64,000 nucleotides of DNA, taken from Pseudorasbora parva. Taxonomy: Eukaryota > Chordata > Actinopteri > Cypriniformes > Gobionidae. Position 1 is the stretch's first letter. Each line of letters opens with the position of its first letter. The position numbers were made by a program, and so were the translations under genes. The notes under the pieces are model-generated. The model was given only the letters and a program-made list of their open reading frames with translations, was not told the DNA's origin and ran no database searches. Below, in pieces: positions 46,201-60,000 of the stretch. Where the stretch lies: assembly GCF_024679245.1 (NCBI RefSeq), contig NC_090179.1, forward strand, positions 1,275,501 to 1,339,500, given 5' to 3'.

Positions 46201-49200
46201 AAAATAATTGTTTGCAGTGCATGCTATTTTAATTACAGATAAATAAAATAAAATTCTTACTTCTGACTCTTATTGGCAAAACAAAAAAAGCACTGTTACA
46301 CACTAAACACACAAGATCCCATTACCCACCGTCCAGCACAGCAATGACCTCGTTAGGCACGTCATCGTTATCTTTCAGACACTTGTGGAGTTCCTGAATT
46401 CCCGCTTTCCCCTTAGGTTGCCGTCGTCTCCAGCGCTCAAGCATGTTGAACTTCAGCATGGTCACGTCCTCCTCCGCCGCCCCCATCTCCTCCAGGTCCT
46501 GCTTGCTGAGGCCCAGATAGGAGATGGCCACGATCTTCCACTCTTTGCCCATGCGTTTGGCCACCTGCATCAGCTGCTGGTCCGTCAGGCTCGGGGCTAG
46601 GGCCGTTGCGGCGCAGTCTGAGGACAGAGTAGCTCTTCAGTCAAGATAAAGACTGACAAACACTCCACAATGCAAAAAAAAAAAATGCTTTTCTTACTTA
46701 GTATTTTTGTCTTGTTTCTAGTCCAAACAAAAAGTATTTACTAGACAGGCAAAAGTAATTGTCTTGTTTTGGGGAAAAATAACTCAAAATGAAGAGAGTT
46801 TTTGCTTAAAATAAGATAAATAATCTGCCAATGGGGTGAGAAAAATAATCTTAATTCAGACAGAAAACAAGATTCGTTTTCTTACACCACTAGCAGATTA
46901 TTTATCTTACTTTAAGCAAAAACTCTTTTAAAAAGTTATTTTTTCCCAAAACAAGACAATCATTTTTACTTTTCTAGTGAATGTTTCTTAGTGTAAGCAT
47001 TTTTAGATATTTAGACTAGAAACACGACAAAAATACTAAGTAGGAAGAGCATTTTTTGCAGTGTAAGGAGGAGTCGTGTCCGTCATGGACCTACCGGACT
47101 CATCAATGCCGCGGGCTTTCTTAATGGGCTTGTTACAGAGATCCTCCTCTGACGTGCTGCTGTGTCTCTTTCTGCCTGTAGAGGGCGAGACCACAAAACA
47201 TTGACCAGTCCAGAAAACTCTCCATTAAGCTTCAACAATCACTTTCCCTGAATGTGTGAGTTAGAAGAGTTTGAAAGAGAGCAAATATAAACACAAGGAG
47301 GTAAAGCTGACTAATGAGTCCAGCCTGATGACATTCTGGGTGCTTTCACACCTGAGCGTTTCTTTCAGAATCTGCTGTGTTTCCTAGCTTGGTTCAGTAT
47401 GTGACCCGTCAACGAAACCAGGGACACAAGACGGCAGCACTACTTTCGAGCAAAATGAGAAAGAAGCTTTTTTTTTCGTCTGAATCTGTTAGTTGAAAAC
47501 ACAAAGAAGCCTCTCTGTGTTTGAGAAAGCAGTATTGGGACATTTAAAAGCGTACATTTTGAGGTTGAAATCGGCTTGTTTTTCGGAGATTCTAGCTTGC
47601 AGTAGGGGCGTGTCATTGTCTGTGTATTTCCATACTGGACTGTTATTGCCCCGCTCTCCAAGGGAAGCATGGCTACTTACTTTTGCGACAATGAAAGCGG
47701 CATAATAAGACTAAATAATATCCCTATTCTACAACTGAGCAAAGAGGAAGAAGAGGAAGAATGTATCGGACTGGTGTCAGACGAGTTGGACCGTAAGATA
47801 TCAGAGGCTATATTGATAGTAACATTTGATGGGGATAAAGAGGAGAAGAAAAGAGAACTCTCTGCCTGGAGACAGTCCTGTAGCCAGAAACTTTCTCCAG
47901 ATATTATGTAGAACATACAGCTGGATTCTTTAGCTGTGGAAAAAGAGTGGCAGGACATGCAAATTATTGGACATTATTGGCCTGAATCCACTTGAATTTG
48001 TTTGGACTGCTCTCTCAGTAGCCATGCCATTACAGATTTGCACAAAACCTTTGCGATATTTAGGCTACTAAATGTCAATAAAATCTATTGCGAAATGATG
48101 AAATTACGGCGTTTCCATTAACCGCTGTAATGCGTCTAAAACGTTTGTTTTCCCCCTGATAAGCCCTCCAAAAAGTATGCAAAGTGTGTTGGTAAGTTTG
48201 TGTATATCCCAGCACCGTCCGCAATAGCCATTATTTTTAATGGGTGGATAGGCATGTTTTACATGCATTAATTAAAACTAAAAGAACTAAATGTTTGAAT
48301 TTATATTAAAATAATTTAAAAATATCAAATAATTTGGATGGTGGAAACTCAAAGTTTTTTTGTTTATTTCTCTCGTCATTTTGGCTTTGAATTTCTTTTG
48401 TTTGAAATATGAACTGAATTTAGAAATACTTTTAAAGATAAAAACTTTGCGTTTAATAAACAAAAAACAATTTTTTTAATGAAGTACAGCGTTTGAAATG
48501 AGTGCATTCAAAATAATCCGTTCTCTGAATCAAAGACCTTTGTGAATGTACACAAATAAAAGTAGACAGTTTATAATTATGTCTTGCACATATCTGTAGG
48601 GCTAAAAATGTCAGAGTATTGTGAGTTTTATCCGCTGTCATAAAGGACAAAGTCCATCAGAATGCGCCGACGACTACGTCGGCCATGGGTCAAAGAGAAC
48701 GTAGCCTATTTAATTAGGTTTTGTTTTTTGTTTTGTTTTTTTTTTCATATGTTGATTATTAAAAACAAGCAGCATGAGTAAGATGGGTTTGAATGGCCCG
48801 AATAAAGCTCCCTCTACGGGCCTGACGTGTGATGCCACGCTGAGTGACATATCAGCGTCTCATGCAAAGAAAAATATTGCAAGTTGGCCTACTACATAAT
48901 AAAATTTGAACAAGTAGATAAAACAGAAGACCAACAGAATGTGGGACCGGACAGCCAAACGAGAAGCCTCTCCGGCCTCCACATACGACAAACAGAAAGT
49001 GTGCCTGAATGACTTATGTCATTGGAGGCAACGAGATCTGCAAGAAAACTTTTCTGTTTCTAATGGGCTGAGTTTCAATAAACATCAAAGTGTGTCTTGT
49101 GTTCATTCTAAGAACACGTCCACGTTCTCTCATGTTTAGATCCTCCCATACCTACCTATTGTTATTAATTTTAATTTTAATCGTTCAAATCGTATCACTT

Positions 49201-52200
49201 GCACAAAAAAACATTACTTTAATGGGCTTTTAGATGTTAACATCTGCTATCCTTTATTATCCATATGCGGTCCGATTTTTCCCGTTGTGTCTGTCGTTAC
49301 TATGCAACCTGCAGCTTTAGGGGGGTGGAGCTTTACAGGGGGTGTGGCTTATCTAAATGAGATGTAAATGAGCCGTATTGTCACACCCAACAGGTGAAAA
49401 CAGGTGTGAACAGCAAAACTTTAGAGGCCGTTTTCTCCAGTTTAAACTTTGTTAAATGCCTACATTCAGATGGCCACAACTTCTCCAAATATCAAATATA
49501 ATTTCCATCTGTTACACATCATTGGAAAGCTTGGAGACTACACTTTCAGAATCTGTGAATAACTCAAAATGCCCCAGAACCGACTTGTGTCCCTGCTTTC
49601 CGTGACTGGTCACAAATGTTAACACAGCAATCAAACTCGGATCCGCACCAAAACAATCGCTCCGAGATCGCCAGAGCGAGAGACAAATGAACTCTGAGAC
49701 GGTTCGCTTGAGGTGTGAAAGCAATCCGACCCAATACTACCAAGTGGTATTATAATTCATAACGGGAAATGTGCTATAATAGCAGTAGTGTATGATTCTG
49801 AAAGTGAGCACAAAAGTCTCTCTTCATCATAAATGTTGTGTAATTGCGCTTCTCCATGGGAGAATGCTGTCCCGATGAAGCCTTGAGAGTGTTTGCCTGT
49901 CTCGACACCGTTGACCTCTAGACCACGCTGGAGAGATCCAGAGAGAGCTGCAGTATTAATATGAATGTAGTATATCATTTAACAGCGGGAATGATGGCTA
50001 CATTCGGTCTGAGTGTGTCTCGACAGTTAGAAACAAAGCCAAAATAAGCTCATGGAGCAAACTTGTCAATCATCTTGATGGATGACATAGAGGAAACTGA
50101 CCAATAAGAAGACAGATGTACTCGCATGTGACTTGTGTGAACACATTTTTGTACGCTTTCAAATGTTGCTTTGTGAAAGCGAATTGAACCAAAAAGAAAG
50201 TGCAACATTGTAACAAATGAAGTCTTACGTACTTATGTTCACCACTGACCTTATTTCAGGCATTTAAAGGGGGGGTGAAACACTCAGTTTCAGTCAATCT
50301 CATGTCAATCTTGAGTACCTATAGAGTAGTATTGCATCCTTCATATCTACGAAAAGTCTTTAGTTTTATCATATTTATAAAAGAAATATGGGCTGTACCG
50401 AGTCTTTCCGGAAAAAACCGAGCGGCTGGAGGCGTATCGAGTGGGCGGAGCTAAAGAATGACAAGCGCGCAAAGCGGTGACGTCCTCAAGTGTGGAGAGA
50501 CCCATCTATCTCAGCTAATACAGATAATGATCCACAATCAAATCTGAGGCTGAAATAAATTGAACAGGAGAAACAGCAGCAGCAGGATGTCCGTCTCTGT
50601 GGTATGGACTGTATTTAGGGGTATACAGCTCTGTCAAAAACACACTTCTTTGGTATGATTTGGTGAAGTCCTGACAGCAGTAACTGTGGAAATCCCCTTT
50701 GCGTCGCGACTGAAGCAATGTTGTGAAGCTTCCCGTCATTTCTGCGTTCAAATCGGTTCAAATGCAGCGCTGCCTTCCCAGAATGCTGTGCTGAAGCGCT
50801 GAAGTCGCTCGACGTCACCCATAGGAATAAAGTGGAGCGCGGCGCGACATAAGAGTTCACGGACGACTGGATCTGCAGCTGAGAGTGTTTACAGCGTGCA
50901 TTTCCTCTCTCGCTGTAGTCACGCGCCCGCACCCTTCCGGGAGAAGAGCCCGTACGGCCCATACAAGGACCTTCCGCTCTATTTAACGTCAAGTAGACCC
51001 ATACTCGAAAAAAACTCGCCGAAACTTGTGAGAAACCGGAAGGAGTATTTTTAACACAGAAATACTCCATCAAACGTCCAACATTAGTTTTTGAAACTTT
51101 GTCTATGTTTAGGATGGGAATCCAAGTCTTTAACAGTGGAAAGCTCAGTATGCATGAAACAGCATTTCACCGCCGCTTTAAAGGGGTCCTATAATAGCCT
51201 GACAAGCCAGAGCCACATCCAGATGTTTGGTCTGGAAACTCCCCATTGACGGCTCAATCTGAGGGGCGGATAAACGGCTGTCTGTCAAACTCCCTCTGCA
51301 CGCGATAGGATAGCGCTACACCAACCAGAGCAACGAAGGTGAAGCAGAGCTCGCTGACAGATTAAACATTCGCCGTATCCGGTCGGCTAAACTCCGAACA
51401 CATCTTCCCTTTTTAAGAATGACTTCAGTGCCGTTCTTTGTTCTTTTCTCAGAGAAAAGCTTAACTCCAAGTCTTCCAGAGTCGCGGTCAAAGCTGATTC
51501 GAAAGACCGCCGCCGTTCGCCAGTTTCTGTGTTTACTAGAAGCACGCAAACGCAACTCGTCCGTCGTCATTATGGCCCCGCCCGCCGACTCTATACACGA
51601 TGTGATTGGCCCGACCAGAGTTTGGCGTTTACAGCTCAGAAGGGTATTGAGAGTTCCTAGACGACACTCACGGGCAGATTAGATTTGCTGCCGCTAGGGT
51701 GCGTCTAGATTTCTAGGCTAGTCCCATTATGCTCTTTTACGAAATATTGATTTTGTTTTTGGGGTGTACTAGAATATGTTGTAGTCCAAATGAGTCGTTC
51801 TAGTATGACTCCTTTAAAGCTGCAGTCTGTAAGTTTGGCCTCTTTGTCGCCATCTCTGTTTGAAACCTGCGATTGCAGTTATTTGTTGAATTATCATCTT
51901 TACGTGAGTTGTGTGTCGGCACAGCTCCTCAACGCGGATGAATCTGATGTTTTGAGGAGTGTGTGTGTGTCTGTCATTCAGTCACCGCACCGCTGTGGAA
52001 ACTGTACCTCAGAATTACAGATTATACATCTTGGAAGTATGAATGAAGAAATACGTTTCACCGGAAAAGCTGAACAAGTAACATGTCTGCCACTTTTCTT
52101 CTGACCGACAGAGGAACAAAAACATGACAATAAATCACGCTACCAACGATCGCTTAGTGATCAAACTATGGAAATGATCATTATTGTTATACTTTGTTCT

Positions 52201-54011
52201 TAAATTGTTAATGTTAAAAACATCTGCATTGTGTGAAAGATTTCAGTTTCTGTACAGTCTAATATTTGGCTTTTGACTACAGGTGAGTCTCCAGTCGTCA
52301 CTGATGATTGCCGTTTGGACCTTTCTGGATTACGATCCGCCATCACAATGATGTTTAAGTTTTCCAGCTGCTGTGAGGAAAGGCTGTAAATGATCCGGCA
52401 TCTGCTGGTTATGTACCTTCTCAAAACTTATTTTGGTTAATTTTTAACCGAAACCCCTTCAGGACGATGGAACCAGAAGCGCTAAAAACATACTGCAGCA
52501 CTCTATTCTTCTTACCTTTCATTGGTTTTCTGGGCTTTTCATCTAGATGATCCACACAGTCTCCTGAAAAATAAAGATTTAATATCAGATTTATTGTTCT
52601 TTACAATTGCAGGTTGGGTCACTCTCAGGAAAGTGCATCTCCATGACTTACTGTTATAAATTAACAGGATATTGATCCGGTTATGTTTACTGTATAAAAC
52701 AGGGGTCCCCAATCTCGGTCCTGGAGGGCCACAGTCCTGCAGAGTTTAGCTCCAACCCCAATCAAACACACCTGAGCCCGCTAATCAATGCCTATAAATG
52801 CATCAATGCCTATAAATGCATTGATTAGCGGGCTCAGGTGTGTTTGATTGGGGTTGGAGCTAAACTCTGCAGGACTGAGACTGGGGACCCCTGGTATAAA
52901 ACAACACTTTTTTGTTCTGATCAAATACAGTATTTGTCTTTGTACCTGCACATGTTATGCTGTGACGCTTCCTGCTTTTCGACATAATAGCGTCTTTCTG
53001 ACTTCATATTTAAGGGAGACACATGAAAATAATACTTTTGACACAGAAGTCTTTAGCAGTATGTCAATATGTTTACAATTATATTGGCCATAACATCATC
53101 AACTGAGGCTGTCATTTTTGCGATGGATTTATTATAAAGCACTGAGTGACCAGACTTTGTGTGCTCAAGTGTATTCATTCTAGACGTCCTGTTACATGGT
53201 TGAACATTGTAAAGTTTTAAAGTGTTAAACACATGGGCATTATATTTGTTGAGTACTGGAGGCGTTTGCTCCTGTGCACTGCACTAAATGCTCTTCTTAC
53301 TCAGTCATGTGGTCTTGTTTCCAGTCTAAATATCTAACAATTCTTAAATCAAGATGCATTTACTAGATCAGTAAAACCACATTAGATATTTGTTCTTGTT
53401 TTGTTGAAGATCAAATCTAACTGAAGTGAGTTTTTGCTTAAAACAGGCAAAATGATCTGCCAATGGGGTGAGGAAAATAATCTTAATTATTTTAATAATC
53501 TAGATTATTTTGTTTATCCCACTGGCAGATTATTTTAAGAAAAATAATCTTAATTTTGAGTTATTTTTTTCCAAAAAAAGACAATAAATTTTGCTTGTCT
53601 AGTAAATGTTTCTTAATATAAGAACTTTTTGAATATGTTGACTAGAAACAAGACAAAAATACTAAATAAGGAGGGCATTTTTGCAGATGTGTGCTGCTCT
53701 TTGTCATTAATGGGTCTGGTACTGCAGACTTGAGGTGGGAAATATGATTTCTTCTAAGTTCAGGAGTAACATCTCCAATAAAGTTATTAAAAAGTAAGTC
53801 ATTCTGAGATCTCCTTGAATTGAGCCACTCGTGTGTGTGTGTGTGTGTGTGTGTGTTCATGAAGCCGTACCCTCTCTGATGGTCGCAGTCCACACAGTGT
53901 GTCCCGAGTCGGCATCTGTCAAGGACAGTTTGAAAGGAGGACTCTCCTCGAAGAAGACCTCGAAGTATCCCTTGACTGCCACGATGACCGGCGTGAAGAG
54001 CATGTCCTGCG

Positions 54012-54094
<83 letters not shown>

Positions 54095-57000
54095 CAATGC
54101 CTGCGCTTCTGACCCAGACAGTAACATAGTGTCGGCCCAGATCCGGGCCACATCTGGAACATGTGGAGTCAACATAAACACCTCAGGTGTGATGTGACCC
54201 TCGGGCTCGCTGATCAGGCGGTACTTCCGGTTCTCCTCTAGCATGCACGTAGGGGGCTTGTCTACTCGAATATACCTCTTGTTGTTCTTACAGTTGTTCG
54301 CCCCACGAACGGCCCTCCTGATGTCCTGTGACAAGTTGAAGCAAAGACAGCAGAAATTAATGAGAACCTCCGAGTCTTTTACATACGGCGAAAGCTGGAC
54401 AAGATAAACAAACTCAGGGTCACAGGATCGGTGACCTTTTGACAAAGCCAAGCGAGACAACCAAGTGTTGGATACAACCATCATGTCCGTTTCCAGCTGG
54501 AGTTTGCAATATCTGCGCACAAGAGACATCACAAGTGTTGTATTTTGGGATGTACCACATAATGCACATTTGGGAGTCGCTCGAGCTGCCGTCCGTCTTT
54601 CACATTTATTGATACAATATGAACACAAAAGCAATAGCATGTCAAAGCGAGATGACACGAAAGGTCATTTGCATTTAAAGGGACACACACAAAAACGGCA
54701 CATTTTAAAATGCTATAAAAAATTATCTGTGGGGTAATTTGAGTTAAAACTTTACATACACACTCTGGGGACATCTTGTAAAAAGGAGCATTATATGAAA
54801 CCTTTAATGTTGTAAATGTTGTCATCAGTATTTTGTTTCTGTCTGAATAAATCATGTAAATCATGTGGACTGATGGGATTCAATTTGTTGTTATTTGTAT
54901 GATATTTTTCATTTATATTGTAAGATTTTTTTGAAGAAAAAAAAGGGTTTTTCCCATGATCTTGACAAATTAAAATTTGAAGACGCGTTTTTATCAAACA
55001 GACACGATGTGCTCTGTGTGAGGCGACAGCTTAAGCTTATTTATATGGTGAATAATTAAACTTTTACTATTTTCAAATAAGTATTTATTGATAGGCACTC
55101 ATTCATCTTACTAGGAATTTAGTTAAATAGATTTATATTCTTTGTGGGACATACAATAGTGGCCAAAAGTGTCCATATTCGTTTCTAAAGACCCTACTAA
55201 TTATTCAAATCAGAATATTTTATATAATTTTTTCTTGACAGCTTGAACAAAAATTATGTCAGCATAATTTGGTGTGTTTCATTGTGTTATCACAACTAAA
55301 ACAATCGAGTCCAAGCACAACTGTGCAATAGGTTTACAATTTCTTTAACACATTGTTTTATCATATTTGAATGAAGGATGAAGATATCATTTTTCCTAGG
55401 CCGGACATCACTTTTGCACTTTGTAGAAAAGGCCTCTAAAATCACACCAAAATATAAGTAAAGTAGAATTTCACAATATTTTAGGGGGGGTTTTGTTTAG
55501 CGTTTTGTGATTTTCAGCTTGACTGACCCGATCCCCAATCGCGTTTATAAATTGCACAGGAGAGGTCTGGACATTCTTAGAAGAAAGTAATTTCGGTGAC
55601 TACTGTAAATGACTGTACACATTTTCATTTCTGCCTGAACTTTTCCTGTAAGGTCAAAGTGTTGAGTTTTTGACTGAGTGAAACTGAAAGTGCTTCTCTG
55701 AATTACACTGCTCTGAAACCGCTGCGTGGGAGCACAGACCACAGGATGTATCTTCACGTGTTAGTTTAAAGATAAAACCCACAGAAGAAGACAGAGAGAA
55801 GCCCCTGCGTGGAGACACACAGCCCATAAACTGTTGTGGGACATCAGATGACGAAGAAATGTTAATTAATGACATTTAGCAAGAACATTTGCTCCATTCA
55901 AGAGTTTTGGCCTGGGCCACATCGGTGAGTACCTAACCAGAAAATGTAGCTCTGAGTCAGGTGCTGTAATTTTTGACGTACAAACTTTTTGTTTGTTTTC
56001 TGAGTGGAGAAGACCATTGAGTTTAAATGAAGTACAGCTTACAGACTTCCCCCACATGCACTGAAACTAATGGCTAACAGCTGAAGATCCAGCGGTGGCC
56101 ATACTGTAAAGATGGCCCAGTCCAGCCAGCCCAGCAGGCACAGGATTTGGACTTTTTTCGTTGAAAATGAAATTTGGTTTGACGTCAAGCTCCAACGTTT
56201 AGTTTTTTTCGAGCTCCAATGAATTTGGGTTGTATAAACACTCTGAGTCTAACAGATGCAGAAGATCAAACTGTTTAGTGGACAATGTAGAATTACAGGC
56301 TTGCTGTGATTAATAATACAACATTATCATGTATCAAAGATTTGATTCTGGAAATAGACCACTATATGATCATCTTTATCATCAAGTAAAACAATATCTT
56401 CTTTCTCTTGCTTTTCTTGCAATAACAAACACAGCTATAGAGGCCAAAGAAAAACTAATGTTAAAAAGTCAAGTCAAACTACCCAACTAAAGCAAACACT
56501 GATCCCCATAATGGTGACTTCAAGCTAAACTATTATTTTCGATAAAACATCAACATCTGAACCTCTCAACTCTCAATAAGAGCTTCTGTAGGGGTGTAAC
56601 AGACATAAGTTTGGTTATTAATGCGTAACGCTGGTAATGCTGTTTGTGGAGATGCTTAATCCTCCTCTGCTCATACATGTCACCCGTTTTTATGAATTAT
56701 TATTTAGTTTTTTACAGTGCCATGCTTATTTCAACCAAAATTCAACATCTCTGTCTGACATTGGAGCATGACGTCATAAAAACGCTGGGTTTAGACATCA
56801 ACTCGACTTTCATTTTTAACCAAAATATGACGTGTGACTTCACATTGACGTACTGTGCCTGCTGGGAGCGGTTCAACCTGCCAAATGTTCACTTGTCCTG
56901 CCACAAAAAAAATAAAATAAAAAATAACATAGTTGGTTTTGGCCTAAGTAATTTTTTATTGTAATAACAGAATTTTTAGATACCCATGCAGTTTTTTCTA

Positions 57001-60000
57001 CAACAAAAGCTACTAGCCAAACTAATATAGCTGTAAAGTAACTCGGCTCCCTGAGAAGAGTAATGAGACGCTGGCTGCGTCCCAAACCTGGAAAATGCTG
57101 CCTTCAGAGGACACAACTAAAGCCAGAAGGCCATCAATGTTAGAGATTCAAACACATTATACACACACAGCAAAATGTGCTCTTATTATTTAGTATTTTG
57201 TTCTCGTTTCTAGTCCAAATATCTAAATATTATTAAATCAAGACGTATTTACTAGATCAGTAAAATGACATAAGATATTTGTTCTTGTTTTCTGGGGGAA
57301 AATATCAAAATGAAGTGAGTTTTTGCTTAAAACAGGCAAAATGATCTGCCAATGGGGTGAGGAAAATAATCTGATTTCTGTTTGGGACGGAAACAAGAAA
57401 CAAGATTTCAATCAGAAATAATCATATCATTTTGCCTGTCTTAAGCAAAAACTCACTTCAGTTAGATTTGATCTTCAACAAAACAAGAACAAATATCTAA
57501 TGTGGTTTTACTGATCTAGTAAATGCATCTTGATTTAAGAATTGTTAGATATTTAGACTGGAAACAAGACAACATGACTGAGTAAGAAGAGCATTTAGTG
57601 CAGTGAAAGCATGATGCTGAGATCCGGCAGGGGCTTTAAGCGTCCGTTCTGCAGCTGCAGGCATTGATTGGATGATGAAACTCTTACACAAAGCCGCCCA
57701 CTTGCACACAATCAAACATCAGAGTCAGAATGAGCCACGGAGTGGCAGAGATGCAGAACTGAAAGTGGTGTGGAGAGGACGTCATCCCTCCTACTTACTG
57801 CACAGCACAGCACTGCTCTATCTTCAGCCTGAAATCACATCTAAATATAGCAGTTACTGAGAGGCTACAGCGCAGGGTTACCGAGAATACGGCCAGTCAG
57901 CCCTGCAGCGTCAAAACTGCTGGACTCGTCATGTTTCTGTGAAAGCAGAAGCCCTTCAGCTCCCTCACCTTGATGTCAGAGCAGTTGTTTCCCGCCAGGT
58001 AAACTCTGAAGGAGAAGGAGTGTGGATGGCCCACCTCTTTAAACACCTGCACCACCCCATGATGCTCTGCAGACTTAGAGGTCTGAACGATCGGCCCCAC
58101 GGGGGACAGGGAAGTCACGGCCCATTTGACATGACTCCCGGAGTGATCCGCCGAGGGCTCGATCTGACCGCGGCTGTCCTTCACATGCAGCACGCTGAAC
58201 TGCACCTCGTTGTCTTTATCTAAAGAGAGACACACACAGGAAGAGACGGGGGGAATGGGGGAAAACTAACACATTCTCATTCAATTCTCAGAAATCGAAA
58301 GGGTTTCCACCATGTCAAAGCCATCAGAAGGGCACTTACACCCTGCAAAACACAAAATGCTACTGTGAAACCAGGGAGAATTTTAATTTTTTTGGTCACA
58401 CTTTAGTTTAGGGTCAAATTCCCACTTTTAACTAATACTTTTGCCTCAATAAACTCCTATTGACTGCTTATTAATATTTAAAGGGATAGTTCACCTAAAA
58501 ATGACAACTCGGCCATCATTTGTTCACCCTCAAGTTGTTCCAAACCTGTATGAGTTTATTTCTTCACACAAATGAAGATATTATGAAGAATGTGGGTAAC
58601 CAAACAGTTGATGGACCCCATTGACTGCCATAATATGGGGGAAATACTACGAACATCAGCAGGGCCTTTTAGCTGTTTAGCTACTGACAATCTTCGAAAT
58701 ATTGTATTTTGTGTTCAGCAGAAGAAATAAATTCATACAGGTTTGGAACAACTTGAGGGCGAATAAATGATTTCCATTTTTTGGGTGAACTATCCCTTTA
58801 ATAAGTAGGGCTGCAAAATTAGTCCGATTTCAATCGTGATCACAATTACATCTGCCATATCAAAGGTGCAGTTACAAAAAATGACAATGTCCACTTACAT
58901 TATTCAGCATGCTTAAGATGTTTTTCTTTTCTTTCTACAGTAAATAATCATAATTAATAAATCACAATTACAATTTCAAGGGAATAATCGTGCAACCCTA
59001 TTAGTAAGGTCATTGTTACGTTTAGGCATTGGTAGGATCAAGGGATGTAGAATATGATCATGCCGAATATGGCATTAATATGTGCATTATAAGCACTAAT
59101 AAACAGCCAATATCAGTGATATAGATGATAATAACATCTCTGTACCTGCTAGACACAGCGAGTGCGGGAACTGGACGGATTTTAGAATGGACGGATCGCA
59201 GTCCACATCGAAAATGGGACCGGCAAATTTCCATGATCCGGTCAGGTAGGTGCTGAACTTGCTCCAGGAGAGGACGCAGTAGGTGATGTTGGTGCGCTGG
59301 GAGACCTCGAACACCAGCCCCGTTTCTGAGCACTCATACACACCCTCAGCCTCCAGCGTGAGCCTGAAACAACAGCAAACACCACTGGAACGGCAGCGGG
59401 AATCAGCGGCGCGTCCTGGTGTAGTGTGTGAACTGTGTGTGTGTGTCTGGAAGCACTGTGGGTTTAGGCTCTTACTCGTTAACTCATTATAAGCTCTAAT
59501 GATTACCACAAGTTTACCATTTCACATCTCAGTCCTCAATACTGGTGTAAAGGCTTTTCTTCTGTTTGCACACACAGAACCACTCAAAAGCTGGGGTCAG
59601 TATGATTTTGTTTGTTTGTTTTTGGTAGCAATTAATATTTTCTTTCAGCAAAGATGCATTAAATTGATCAAAAGTGACAGTAAGGACATTTATTTTTACA
59701 TATTATTTCAAATAAATGCTGTTCTTTTGAAAAAAAGCAGCACAGCTGTTTTCCACATTGATAATAATCATAACCGTGTGTTGATGATCAGATCCTCATC
59801 TGAGAATGATTAGTGAAGGATGGTGTGATGCTGAAGACTGGAGTAATGATGATAAATTCAGCTTTATCACAGGAATAATTCACACTTTACTATACACCGA
59901 TCAGGCATAACATTTAATATGGTGTTGGTCCCCTTTTGCTTCCATTGCTCCGTGGTCCAGTTCTGATGCTCACGGGCCAGCCTTCGCTCCCCACGGTCAT

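Noticed and set aside
50615..51073. 152-codon minus-strand open frame
   Set aside because: Lies wholly within a TTTAAAGGGG-ended dispersed repeat. No domain, splice or conserved motif was recognised.
53642..54658. 338-codon minus-strand open frame
   Set aside because: It runs through two real FIIND exons in different frames, (TG)n and a MITE end. The true coding parts are the spliced exons 54325-54182 and 54006-53871.
57897..58235. Start of the FIIND gene at the Met at 58235
   Set aside because: The Met is inside the upstream intron. The true exon begins at 58219 after TTTAG and continues the frame of the ZU5 exon.
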